Assembly (NCBI GenBank): GCA_002387845.1
Contig: DGLB01000034.1
Coordinates: 1-64,000 of the forward strand
Direction: 5' to 3'
DNA length: 64,000 nt
DNA from: Stenotrophomonas maltophilia
GTDB taxonomy: Bacteria > Pseudomonadota > Gammaproteobacteria > Xanthomonadales > Xanthomonadaceae
This document shows, one piece after another, positions 9,374-17,604 of the stretch (the stretch's first letter is position 1; each line of letters opens with the position of its first letter). The notes under the pieces were generated by a model. It had not been told where the DNA came from. It searched no databases and worked only from the letters and a program-made list of their open reading frames with translations. Made by a program: the position numbers and the translations under genes.

Positions 9374-11221
9374 ATGAACGACCCTACAGGGAAGCAGGGC
9401 GCGTCGAACGACGCGTCCGCGCGCAACGCGGCCGCCGTGGCCTTTGACCCCACCTACGTCTCCGCCAACACCGAGGTGCACGCGGCTGCCGGCCGCACGT
9501 CGGGCAGCTACACGCCTGGCGATGGCAACGTAAAAGTCACGCAGGAACAGAGGCAGCAGGGAGCCGGGCCGGGCGGTGGGCCGTTCCGCGCCACCTCGCT
9601 GGGTGTGACCCAGATCAGCAGTGACGGTCGCACGCACTACCAGATGGAGCTGGAGAGCGTTGCCGGCAACCGGCAGAAGGCCGGTGTGGTCGAAAGCACG
9701 CAGACCGAAGGCCAGCGCGGCCGCTATCGGGTCAGCCTGCCCGAGGGCGACACCACCGATCCGACCCGCATCAACCCCTTCGACCCCGGCAGCTTGCCGA
9801 AGGGTGCCAGCGTGACGCTGGACGCACAGTCCTTCCACGGCACCGCGATGGCGGCCAGCTTCCGCAACATGGCCGCGCAGCACAAACTCACCGACGCTGA
9901 AGGGGCCAGTTTCCGCGTGGATCGCCTGGACGATGGCCGGGTCCGTGTGACCACCGGGCCGAACCAGGCGGTGGAAGCCTTCAATGGCCTGGGTTTCTCA
10001 GCGAAGGGTGTCACCGCCTTGGCAGGCCGGCAGGATGCGCTGGGGCAGTCGAGCGTGCGTACCGCCACGTTTGATCTGGCCAACGCCGATGGTTTGGCGG
10101 CCTACCAGCAGTTCGTCGCCAACGGCACGCTGGATGCGAAGACACCGGGCATGGACGACGTGGCCACGGTCGAGCGGCTGGGCATGAGCTCGCAGACGCG
10201 CCTGAAGGTGGACGTGGGCAGCGTGTTCGGCGTGGACCTGGCCGGGCAGCGCAACACCGGCGACGTGACCCAGGTGCGGCGCGACGATGGCAGCTACACC
10301 GAGCTGCGCAACGTGCAGTACAGCGGCAACCTGCCGGTGACCCGGCTCAGCCAGCACGGTGTCGACGGCCAGGAGCTGCGCGATCAGCGCCGCTATGAGT
10401 TCACCTTCGACCTGCGCCAGCATGAGCAGGGCGATCACGTGGCGGGCCTGCTGAACAGCGCGCTGACCGGCGACACCGGTGCGCGCGGGCCGGTCAAGGC
10501 CGGTGAGCTCAATACGGTCAGCTTCAGCGAAGCGCAGCTGCGCGCGATGATGGAGCGCACCCAGCAGATGGTGCAGGACAACCCGATGCTGGGTCCGCGC
10601 TGGCAGTTGCTGGCCGAGGATGGCCGTGGCGGCCCGCAGACCGATGTGGATGCCTACGCCGCGTCGCTGGCACGCAACCAGGGGCAGTCGGAATACGGCA
10701 TGGCCGAACAGATGTTCCGCATTGCCACCGCCGACCGCGCTGCAGGCGTGCAGAAGATCGACGCGACCGTGGAGGGCGCGCATCTGCGCGATCTGCCGCC
10801 GCCGTCACCGCTGCTGCCGGTGAACGACCCACGCCAGAGCAGCAGTGCGGACCATCCGTTGTGGCTGCAGAGCCACGGCGCGGTGTCCCGCCTGGACGCC
10901 GGCCTGGGCCGGCAGCCGGACCAGAGCACCGAGCGGCTGGGCATGGCGCTGCTGGTCGCGGCCAAGGACAAAGGCATGTGCCGGATCGACGAGGCCGTGT
11001 TGAGCGACGATGCACGTTACGCGTTCGCAGTGCAGGGTGAGCCGCACGCGGCTGATCGACAGATTGCACGGACCGAAACGGCGCAGGCCGTGGCGACCCC
11101 GGTGGAGACCCACCTGCAGACGCTGGAGAGCGTGAATCAGCGGATCGGGGAGAATGCGCAGGCGCAGCAGCAGGAAGCGCAGGTGCAGGAGCAGGCAGTG
11201 TCGAAGGCAATGGGACGCTAA
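9374..11221 (+). CDS. XVIPCD-containing putative type IV secretion (X-T4SS) effector
   Basis: This encodes a 615-residue protein. Its last about 135 residues match the Xanthomonadales Vir-interacting conserved domain used to recruit antibacterial toxins to the X-T4SS: NDPRQ near residue 483, HPLWLQSHGAVSRLDAGLGR, STERLGMALLVAAKDKGMCR, IDEAVLSDDARYAFAVQGE, TAQAVATPVETHLQ, and a glutamine-rich tail. The first 470 residues are polar, have no signal peptide or membrane segment, and match no toxin domain I know. A possible -10 (TTTATACT) lies in the 45 bases upstream. No secretion gene and no obvious immunity gene is adjacent; the next gene is an MFS exporter. Effector status is inferred from the C-terminal domain. 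Confidence 0.78.
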   Translation: MNDPTGKQGASNDASARNAAAVAFDPTYVSANTEVHAAAGRTSGSYTPGDGNVKVTQEQRQQGAGPGGGPFRATSLGVTQISSDGRTHYQMELESVAGNRQKAGVVESTQTEGQRGRYRVSLPEGDTTDPTRINPFDPGSLPKGASVTLDAQSFHGTAMAASFRNMAAQHKLTDAEGASFRVDRLDDGRVRVTTGPNQAVEAFNGLGFSAKGVTALAGRQDALGQSSVRTATFDLANADGLAAYQQFVANGTLDAKTPGMDDVATVERLGMSSQTRLKVDVGSVFGVDLAGQRNTGDVTQVRRDDGSYTELRNVQYSGNLPVTRLSQHGVDGQELRDQRRYEFTFDLRQHEQGDHVAGLLNSALTGDTGARGPVKAGELNTVSFSEAQLRAMMERTQQMVQDNPMLGPRWQLLAEDGRGGPQTDVDAYAASLARNQGQSEYGMAEQMFRIATADRAAGVQKIDATVEGAHLRDLPPPSPLLPVNDPRQSSSADHPLWLQSHGAVSRLDAGLGRQPDQSTERLGMALLVAAKDKGMCRIDEAVLSDDARYAFAVQGEPHAADRQIARTETAQAVATPVETHLQTLESVNQRIGENAQAQQQEAQVQEQAVSKAMGR

Positions 11222-11235
11222 AAAACCGGAACCCC

Positions 11236-11343
11236 GTAAACCGGGCATTGCCCGGCTTCAAAACACCACCTAAGCCGTAAACCGGGCATTGCCGGGGTGC
11301 AAAACAACACCTGAACCTCGTAGAGCCGGGCTTGCCCGGCTGC
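11236..11343. repeat. Three tandem GTAG/GTAA palindromic repeats (SMAG/REP type)
   Basis: Three palindromic units start at 11236, 11277 and 11320, spaced 41-43 bases. The first two begin GTAAACCGGGCATTGCC and are near-identical direct copies including the following CAAAACA-CACCT segment. The third is a standard unit, GTAGAGCCGGGCTTGCCCGG. Each can fold into a CCGGGC/GCCCGG hairpin. The array lies downstream of the XVIPCD gene and may end or stabilise its mRNA. Confidence 0.75.
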
Positions 11344-11357
11344 TCTTCGGCAACCAA

Positions 11358-11381
11358 ACTATACAGGACATCCGGTATAGT
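11358..11381. promoter_or_regulatory. Palindromic operator overlapping the -10 of the MFS gene
   Basis: ACTATAC, ten bases, GTATAGT forms an inverted repeat with perfect 7-bp arms; inner GGA/TCC pairs extend it, giving 10 of 12 matched positions per half. The right arm contains TATAGT, a good -10, only seven bases before the ATG at 11388. It is the obvious site for the TetR repressor encoded after the exporter. Repressor binding is inferred. Confidence 0.6.
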
Positions 11382-11387
11382 AACCCC

Positions 11388-12893
11388 ATGAACCCCATCA
11401 CCCAAACCCACCGCTGGCTCCTCCTGCTCACCGTCGCCGGCGGCCTGCTGCTGGTCACCCTCGACAACTCCGTGCTGTACACGGCGCTGCCGACCCTGAC
11501 CCAGGCCCTCGGTGCCACCTCGAGCCAGTCGCTGTGGATCATCAACGCCTACCCGCTGGTGATGGCCGGCCTGCTGCTCGGCGCGGGCACGCTGGGTGAC
11601 CGCATTGGCCACCGGCGCATGTTCCTGATCGGCCAGGTGCTGTTCGGTGCGGCCTCATTGGCGGCGGCCTTCTCCTCAACGCCAGAGCAGTTGATTGCGG
11701 CGCGTGCCTTCCTGGCCATTGGCGCAGCCGCGATGATGCCGGCCACCCTGGCCCTGATCGGCCTCAGCTTCACCGACCCGCGGGAGCGCAACTTCGCAAT
11801 CGCGATCTGGGGTTCCGTGGCCCTGATCGGGGCGGCGCTCGGGCCGATCATCGGCGGCCTGCTGCTGCAGCACTTCTGGTGGGGTGCGGTGTTCCTGATC
11901 AACGTGCCGGTGGTGCTGCTGACGTTGCCGGCCACGCTGTGGTTGGCCCCGCAGGGGCAGCGCGATACCACGCGCCCGTGGGATTTCGTTTCCTCGTTGC
12001 TGGCGCTGGTGACGCTGTCGGGCCTGGTGCTGGCGATCAAGTCGCTGATCGCCACGCCGGCCGCGTTGGCAACCGGCGGCGTTGCATTCGTGGTTGCAGT
12101 GCTGGGGGCCGCTGCTTTTGTGCAGCGTCAGCGGCAGCTGCCGTACCCGCTGCTGGACTTCGGCATCTTCCGGAATCCGGCCTTCCTAGCCGGCACCTTG
12201 TCGGCCATTGTCACGCTGTTTGCGTTGGCGGGGCTTCAGTTGCTGACCACCCAGCGTTTCCAGCTGGTGGCCGGGTTCACACCGCTCAATGCCGGCCTGC
12301 TGGTGTCGGTGGCCGCGTTGGGCGCGCTGCCAAGCGCGCTGCTCGGCGGCGGCTTCCTGCATCGGGTGGGTTATCGGCCGTTGATCAGCGGCGGCCTGGC
12401 GTGCGCTGCTGCAGGCGTTGCCTTGGTCGCGCTCGGCTTCCAGCATGGCCTGCCGTGGGTGATTGCGGGCATGGCGTTGACCGGTGTGGGCACCGGTGCG
12501 GCGATCTCCGTGGCATCCACCGCGATCATCAGCAACGTGCCGCCGCACCGCGTCGGCATGGCGTCATCGGTGGAAGAGGTGGCGTACGAGTTCGGCGGCC
12601 TGTTCGCGGTGGCGGTGCTCGGCAGTCTGAGCGCGGTGCTGTATAGCGTGAGCCTGCCGGTGGATCCGGCCATTCCCGAAGGCGCTCGGCAGGGTCTGGT
12701 ACAGGCGCTGGAGCTGGCACAGTCGGCGGGCGACGTGCACTGGGCAGGCGCGGCGAAAAGCGCCTATGACGCAAGCTATCGTTGGGGCTTGTGGCTGGTC
12801 GTGGGTGTGCTGGTGGCAGGTTCCGGGGTCACGGCGCGTTTGCTGCGTGGGCCCGCCGGGCATCCCGTCGCTGGCATGAATCCCGTACATTGA
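11388..12893 (+). CDS. MFS drug exporter, DHA2 (14-segment) type
   Basis: This 501-residue inner-membrane protein is a proton-driven exporter of the DHA2 (EmrB/QacA/SmvA-like) group. Characteristic motifs are TLDNSVLYTALPTLTQALG in the first helix, LLLGAGTLGDRIGHRRMFLIG (motif A) after the second, and GPIIGGLLLQHFWWGAVFLIN (motif C region). About 14 hydrophobic segments fit the length. The start is ATG 11388. It has no ribosome site and follows a -10-like TATAGT by seven bases, so the mRNA may be leaderless. It overlaps no gene and is followed after four bases by its TetR regulator. Confidence 0.87.
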   Translation: MNPITQTHRWLLLLTVAGGLLLVTLDNSVLYTALPTLTQALGATSSQSLWIINAYPLVMAGLLLGAGTLGDRIGHRRMFLIGQVLFGAASLAAAFSSTPEQLIAARAFLAIGAAAMMPATLALIGLSFTDPRERNFAIAIWGSVALIGAALGPIIGGLLLQHFWWGAVFLINVPVVLLTLPATLWLAPQGQRDTTRPWDFVSSLLALVTLSGLVLAIKSLIATPAALATGGVAFVVAVLGAAAFVQRQRQLPYPLLDFGIFRNPAFLAGTLSAIVTLFALAGLQLLTTQRFQLVAGFTPLNAGLLVSVAALGALPSALLGGGFLHRVGYRPLISGGLACAAAGVALVALGFQHGLPWVIAGMALTGVGTGAAISVASTAIISNVPPHRVGMASSVEEVAYEFGGLFAVAVLGSLSAVLYSVSLPVDPAIPEGARQGLVQALELAQSAGDVHWAGAAKSAYDASYRWGLWLVVGVLVAGSGVTARLLRGPAGHPVAGMNPVH

Positions 12894-12897
12894 GCCG

Positions 12898-13452
12898 ATG
12901 AGAACCAGCAACCGCACCCGCATTCTTGAAGCCGCCGTCCGCGTGATCAACCGTGACGGCGTGCGTGGCGTCACCTTCGAATCCGTGTCGGCCGAATCGG
13001 GTCTTACCCGCGGCGGGCTGCTGTATCACTTCCCCTCGCGCGAGGCGTTGCTGCAGGGGATTGATTCTCATCTGGTGCAGACCTGGGAGGCGCAGATGGA
13101 GGCGCTGGCGGGTAAGCCGGCGGACCAGACCACACAGCACGAGCGGCACCGGGCGTTCATCCGGGTGTCGGCGATGAGTGCGACCCGCGCCGAACTGATG
13201 TTCATGCTCGAATCGGTACCGCCGGATGCCGAGCGCGCCCCGTGGTCGGATGCGATGGCGCGCTGGGCACCCGGGGTGCCGAAGGCAGGGGAACAAAGCC
13301 CCGAAGCGCTGGACAAGTTTGTTGCCCGGTTGGCGGCAGATGGCTTGTGGATCTACGAGGCGATGTACGGCGGGAAGCTGGATGCCGATATGCGCGATCG
13401 CGTGGTGGCACGCATCCAGGCGATGTTGGAAGAGCGGGGCGATTCCCGGTAA
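12898..13452 (+). CDS. TetR-family repressor of the MFS exporter
   Basis: This encodes a 184-residue TetR regulator. The N-terminal domain is typical: TRILEAAVRVINRDGVRGVT, then a helix-turn-helix with SVSAESGLTRGGLLYHFPSR. The C-terminal ligand domain is divergent, as usual. It starts four bases after the exporter stop, so both are probably one transcript. An auto-repressing circuit through the palindrome at 11358-11381 is likely. The inducing compound cannot be told from sequence. Confidence 0.86.
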   Translation: MRTSNRTRILEAAVRVINRDGVRGVTFESVSAESGLTRGGLLYHFPSREALLQGIDSHLVQTWEAQMEALAGKPADQTTQHERHRAFIRVSAMSATRAELMFMLESVPPDAERAPWSDAMARWAPGVPKAGEQSPEALDKFVARLAADGLWIYEAMYGGKLDADMRDRVVARIQAMLEERGDSR

Positions 13453-13498
13453 CGGGATGAACCCGGCCGACCAACCGGGATTACGCGGTTGGCCAGCG

Positions 13499-13520
13499 GA
13501 CGCGCATGGCGCGTCCCTAC
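13499..13520 (-). repeat. GTAG-type REP element supplying the cytochrome stop codon
   Basis: Read on the minus strand this begins GTAGGGACGCGCCATGCGCG and folds on its own. Its GTAG contains the TAG stop (13517-13519) of the cytochrome c gene. It lies between that gene and the convergent tetR. Confidence 0.72.
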
Positions 13521-14899
13521 GGGGCGTCTGCGGATTCTGCGGCGGTGGGGTCGTGGGCGTCGTTCCGGGCCTCTGCTTCTTCCTGTAGATGCCTCCGCAC
13601 CACGGCCGACTGAGTCGCTGTCACCGGGCCCGCCCGGTTGCCGAATTCCTGGCGGATGTAGGTGGCCAGCTGGGCAATCTCTTCATCGCTCAGGCGATCG
13701 GCAAACCCCGGCATGCCCAGGTTCGACGGGCGCTTGGCGGTGGACGGCAGCTCGCTGCCGTGCAACAGCAGGCGGATCACCGAGGTGGGGTCTTCAGCCA
13801 GTACGGTCGGATTGCCGGCGACAGTGGGGAACACATCCTTGTAGCCCGTGGCATCGGTCCGGTGGCAGGCCGCGCAGTTGTCGACGAACAGCTCGGCACC
13901 GCGGCTGTCGTTGATGCCTGCCTGCAATTTCTTCGCAGTGGCATCGTTGACGGCATAGGACGACGGATCATGCGTCGCGGCAGGCAGCTGCTTCAGATAG
14001 GCCGCCATGGCGCGCAGGTCTTCCTCGGTCAGATGCTGGGTGCTGTGGCGGACCACGTCGGCCATCGGGGTGCCGACCACGGCGGTATGCGCGTTGCGGC
14101 CGGTCTGCAGGGTGTCGACGATGTCCTGCGCACTCCAGCGGCCAAGCCCGTCAGCTTCGTTGCCGCGCAGGTTCACCGCATTCCAGCCGTCGATGATCTG
14201 CCCGCCGCTCAGATACGCCTCACCGGACTCGTCCAGCGCCTTTTCCTGCAGTGCGAATCCACGCGGCGTATGGCAGCTGCCACAGTGGCCCAGGCCCTGC
14301 ACCAGGTAGGCACCGCGTGCCAGCAGCGGATCCTGGTAGCGGCTGGCGTCGAAAGCCACCGCATCCGCTTCCGGGGCAAAGGTCTTGCGCCAGATCGCCA
14401 GCGGCCAGCGCATGGAGAGCGGCCAGGGAATCTCGGCCGCGCGGTTGGCTTCGTTGACGGGTGCGATGTCACCGTGCAGGAAGTACGCATGCAGGGCACG
14501 CACATCGTCATCGGTGATCCGCGCGTACGAGGGGTAGGGCATGGCCGGGTACAGCGTGCGCCCATCCGGGGTGATGCCGTGGCGCACCGCGCGGTCGAAA
14601 TCATCCAGCGAGTACGCACCAATGCCCGTGGTTTTGTCCGGGGTGATGTTGGTGCTGTAGATGTTGCCCAGCGGCGACGCCACCGGCAGCCCGCCGGCAA
14701 ACGGCTTGCCACCGGGGCGGGTATGGCAGGCCGTGCAATCACCGGCGGCGGCCAGGTAACGACCGCGCTCGATCAATGCGGCGTCGGGCGCGGGGCCGTC
14801 GGCCAGCACGCGGGTCCTGGTGGGAATGAAGGCATAGGTCAGTGCCGCCAGCAGCACGAGCACAGCGAGCACCACAATCCAGAGGATCAGCTTTTTCAT
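13517..14899 (-). CDS. Tri-haem cytochrome c subunit of a membrane sugar/alcohol dehydrogenase
   Basis: This 460-residue protein is anchored by one N-terminal hydrophobic helix (KLILWIVVLAVLVLLAALTY) and faces the periplasm. Three haem c sites are visible: CTACH, CGSCH and CAACH, spaced as in gluconate and alcohol dehydrogenase cytochromes. It should carry electrons from the flavoprotein upstream to ubiquinone. The start at 14899 is set by a GAGGAGA ribosome site and by the helix. It follows the GMC subunit by ten bases in a gamma-flavoprotein-cytochrome operon. Its stop lies in a REP element. Confidence 0.92.
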   Translation of the reverse strand: MKKLILWIVVLAVLVLLAALTYAFIPTRTRVLADGPAPDAALIERGRYLAAAGDCTACHTRPGGKPFAGGLPVASPLGNIYSTNITPDKTTGIGAYSLDDFDRAVRHGITPDGRTLYPAMPYPSYARITDDDVRALHAYFLHGDIAPVNEANRAAEIPWPLSMRWPLAIWRKTFAPEADAVAFDASRYQDPLLARGAYLVQGLGHCGSCHTPRGFALQEKALDESGEAYLSGGQIIDGWNAVNLRGNEADGLGRWSAQDIVDTLQTGRNAHTAVVGTPMADVVRHSTQHLTEEDLRAMAAYLKQLPAATHDPSSYAVNDATAKKLQAGINDSRGAELFVDNCAACHRTDATGYKDVFPTVAGNPTVLAEDPTSVIRLLLHGSELPSTAKRPSNLGMPGFADRLSDEEIAQLATYIRQEFGNRAGPVTATQSAVVRRHLQEEAEARNDAHDPTAAESADAP

Positions 14900-14909
14900 C
14901 GGCGTCTCC

Positions 14910-16685
14910 TCAAGCCTGGACCAGCGGGCCCGGATCGGGCAGGTACTTTTCACGGATGGCGGTGGCCGCCCAGTACGCCAGCCCACCCACCAGACCGGTC
15001 GGGTTGTAGCCGTTGTTCTGCGGGAATGCATTGGCCCCGATCACGAACACGTTGGAGACGTCCCAGCTCTGCAGGTAGCGATTGAGTGCGGACGTCTTCG
15101 GGTCCGCGCCCATGATCGCGCCACCACAGGTGTGCGTGCTCTGGTACTTGGTGATGTTGTAGCGCTCGCCGTCCTTCTTGGCATCGCCGCTCATCGACAG
15201 CGGGTTGAGCAGCTTGCTCATCTCCATGGCCTTGCCAACGAAGAACTGCGAAGCCTTGATTTCATTCGGGTGCCAGTCGAAGGTCATGCGCAGCAGCGGC
15301 CGGCCAAAGCTGTCCTTGTAGGTCGGGTCCAGGCTCAGGTAATGCTGGCGGTAGGCCATGCACGCACCCTGCACCTCGTAATAGAAGTTGTGGCGGAAGT
15401 TGTCGGCCGCGGCCTTCTTCCACTGCGCGCCCCAGCTGGGTGTGCCGGACGGCACGTTGATGCCGCGCACCGGGCCGGCACCGGGCTGGCGTGCCCACAC
15501 CAGGCCCCCCCCGACGAAACCGGCCTTGGCGTTGTCCAGCTGGTTGCCGTTGAGGTCATCCATGGTGGTGCCGGCACCACCAATGCCGATGAAGCCGTTG
15601 GCCTGCACGTCCTTGTCGAAGAACAGCACCACCCGGTTGAGGTTCTGGTACGAGTAGTTGCGGCCCACCGTGCCGGTGTTGGACTCCGGGTCGTAGGGCT
15701 GGCCGATGCCGGACAGCAGCATCAGGTGCACGTTGTACAACTGGAAGGCGCACAGCAGCACCAGGTCGGCCGGCTGCTCGACCTCGCGGCCCTGCGCGTC
15801 CAGATAGGTCACGCCGGTCGCCTTCTTGCCGGCGCTGTCCAGGTTGACCTTGAGTACCTGCGAGTGCGTGCGCAGCTCGAACTTCGGGCGCTGGCGCAAC
15901 ACCGGCAGGATGCAGGCGTTCGGGCTGGCCTTGGAGTAATTCAGGCAGCCGTAGTCGCTGCAGAAGCCACAGGCATTGCACGGCCCCAGCTGGCAGCCGT
16001 AGGGGTTCACGTACGGGCCGGACGCGTTGGAGGCCGGAATCGGGTAGGGGTGCCAGCCCATTTCCTTGGCCGCCTTGTAGAACAGCTCGCCGCCCAGGTA
16101 GTTCGGGTTCGGGCCCAGCGGGTACTCGGCCGAGCGCGAGCCCTCGAAGGGATTGCCGCCGTCGTGGACCACGCCATTGATCACGCCAGCCTTGCCGGAC
16201 GTACCGCAGACCAGCTCGAACATGTGCAGGTGCGGTTCCAGCTCGGCATAGGTGACCGGGAAATCCTGGATGGTCATGTCGGCCGGAATGAAGTTCTTGC
16301 CGTAGCGCTGTTCCACGTTGCTGCGCAGGACCATGTCTTCCGGCAGCGGGCGGAAGTGCGCCCCCGACCAGTGACTGCCGGCACCGCCCACGCCCGTGCC
16401 GGGCTTGAACGAGCCCATCTGCCGGTACGGCACAGCGGTGTCGCTGGGTTTGTGGCGGATGGTGACGGTTTCCTGCGACAGGCTCTGCAGGTAGCGGCGG
16501 TGTACCGACCCTTCCAGTTCATCCACTACCTTGGGGTAGGCGAAATCAGGCTGGGTGTCGCGGTCGCCGCCGCGCTCCAGCGCGACCACGTTCAAGCCGG
16601 CGTCGGTGAGTTCCTTGGCCAGGATCGCCCCGGTCCAGCCCATGCCGACGATGACCGCGTCGACTTTCGGTTTCGTGATTGCCAT
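14910..16685 (-). CDS. GMC oxidoreductase, FAD subunit (gluconate 2-dehydrogenase type)
   Basis: This 591-residue flavoprotein is the catalytic subunit of a membrane-bound dehydrogenase. The FAD-binding VIVGMGWTGAILAKELTDAG lies near residues 11-30, and the GMC segment GSFKPGTGVGGAGSHWSGAHF follows. The C-terminus holds the GMC motif with NVFVIGANAFPQNNGYNPT. Several cysteines in GCQLGPCNACGFCSDYGC suggest an iron-sulfur site, as in related fructose/sorbitol dehydrogenases. No signal peptide is present; it probably rides out with its Tat-exported partner. The likely substrate is a sugar acid or polyol. It sits five bases after the gamma subunit. Confidence 0.9.
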   Translation of the reverse strand: MAITKPKVDAVIVGMGWTGAILAKELTDAGLNVVALERGGDRDTQPDFAYPKVVDELEGSVHRRYLQSLSQETVTIRHKPSDTAVPYRQMGSFKPGTGVGGAGSHWSGAHFRPLPEDMVLRSNVEQRYGKNFIPADMTIQDFPVTYAELEPHLHMFELVCGTSGKAGVINGVVHDGGNPFEGSRSAEYPLGPNPNYLGGELFYKAAKEMGWHPYPIPASNASGPYVNPYGCQLGPCNACGFCSDYGCLNYSKASPNACILPVLRQRPKFELRTHSQVLKVNLDSAGKKATGVTYLDAQGREVEQPADLVLLCAFQLYNVHLMLLSGIGQPYDPESNTGTVGRNYSYQNLNRVVLFFDKDVQANGFIGIGGAGTTMDDLNGNQLDNAKAGFVGGGLVWARQPGAGPVRGINVPSGTPSWGAQWKKAAADNFRHNFYYEVQGACMAYRQHYLSLDPTYKDSFGRPLLRMTFDWHPNEIKASQFFVGKAMEMSKLLNPLSMSGDAKKDGERYNITKYQSTHTCGGAIMGADPKTSALNRYLQSWDVSNVFVIGANAFPQNNGYNPTGLVGGLAYWAATAIREKYLPDPGPLVQA

Positions 16686-16690
16686 TCGTC

Positions 16691-17416
16691 TCAGCCCCTG
16701 CGCCCTGCCAGATCCACCGGTCCCAACGGATACGCCTTGTCGCGCACCCCGATCCAGTCCAGATAGTCCGCGCGCATGCCCGGGTAGCCGATCATTTTCC
16801 AGGCCCCCATGTTGCGGTTGGCTCCGTACTTGGGATCAGCGAAATAGCCGTTCTTCACTTCACCCAGCAGGTTGGAGAAGAACAGCTTGCTGGAAATGCC
16901 TTCCAGCTCCAGCTTGCCGCCCTCGGCGGCCTTGAGCAGGGTTTCCTGCTGGGCGTGGTCAAGCTGCGCGAACGTCTTGCCATCGAAGGCGTTGCGGCAA
17001 TGGGCGTCGAACGCGCCAAGGCCGATCTTGATGATCTCGCGCAGGGCCAGCTTGCCCTGGTAACCGAATTCGCTGGGGGCCTCCAGGAAGGGGCCCTGCA
17101 TGTACCAGATGGCACCGGCCGCGTAGGGGGTCTGCATGTGGCGGTCGAGGAACTCGGGCACGCCCGATTCCACCGCGCCCGGTCCGGTCTCATCGGACGG
17201 AATCAGGCGGTCGCAGATCGCCGTCACGCACGTCCATTCGGCGGCGTTGAAATATTGCGGGGTGTAATCCGGGGCCGGGCCGACCTGGGCGGGTTCTGCC
17301 GTGGTCGGGGTGGGGCCGCAGCCGGGCAGGGCCGCGGCGACGGGAATCAGGGTCAAGCCCTGGAAAAAACGGCGGCGGCTGAGCGTGGGTCCGCCCTTGC
17401 CGGATGCATCGGTCAT
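16691..17416 (-). CDS. Gluconate 2-dehydrogenase gamma-like subunit with Tat signal
   Basis: This 241-residue protein is the small chaperone-like subunit of the dehydrogenase. A twin-arginine signal SRRRFFQGLTLIPVAAALPG starts near residue 13, and the following cysteine (GCGP) could be lipidated. The body resembles the gluconate 2-dehydrogenase subunit 3 family (FNAAEWTCVTAICDRLIP, YMQGPFLEAPSEFGYQ). It probably carries the signal-less flavoprotein through the Tat system. The start at 17416 is chosen to place the Tat motif correctly. It is first in the operon and divergent from a LysR gene. Confidence 0.88.
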   Translation of the reverse strand: MTDASGKGGPTLSRRRFFQGLTLIPVAAALPGCGPTPTTAEPAQVGPAPDYTPQYFNAAEWTCVTAICDRLIPSDETGPGAVESGVPEFLDRHMQTPYAAGAIWYMQGPFLEAPSEFGYQGKLALREIIKIGLGAFDAHCRNAFDGKTFAQLDHAQQETLLKAAEGGKLELEGISSKLFFSNLLGEVKNGYFADPKYGANRNMGAWKMIGYPGMRADYLDWIGVRDKAYPLGPVDLAGRRG

Positions 17417-17550
17417 GGTCTGGCTACCTGTGGGGGTGGCTAGGGCACAGCATGGCGCGAATCCTGTCGCGACCGCGTGCGCATTCACGTCGGTACGGCC
17501 AACCGCTCCCCGGCAGGCATGAATGGCCACATTGTGTGGATGCGCGACTG

Positions 17551-17574
17551 TTTCCGGAATGGCAATATCGGAAA
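17551..17574. promoter_or_regulatory. Candidate LysR dyad between the dehydrogenase operon and lysR
   Basis: TTTCCG, twelve bases, CGGAAA forms an inverted repeat in the 188-bp divergent region, 31 bases before the lysR start. Position and form fit a LysR-type site controlling both directions. No other clear promoter elements stand out in this gap. Confidence 0.4.
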
Positions 17575-17604
17575 GGTACTCTTGCCTCAAAGGAAACAAC
17601 CTTC

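Noticed and set aside
9374..13452. The MFS exporter or TetR gene as the immunity partner of the XVIPCD protein
   Set aside because: The exporter and TetR gene form a standard self-regulated efflux pair with its own operator, separated from the effector gene by a repeat array. There is no sign of an immunity role.
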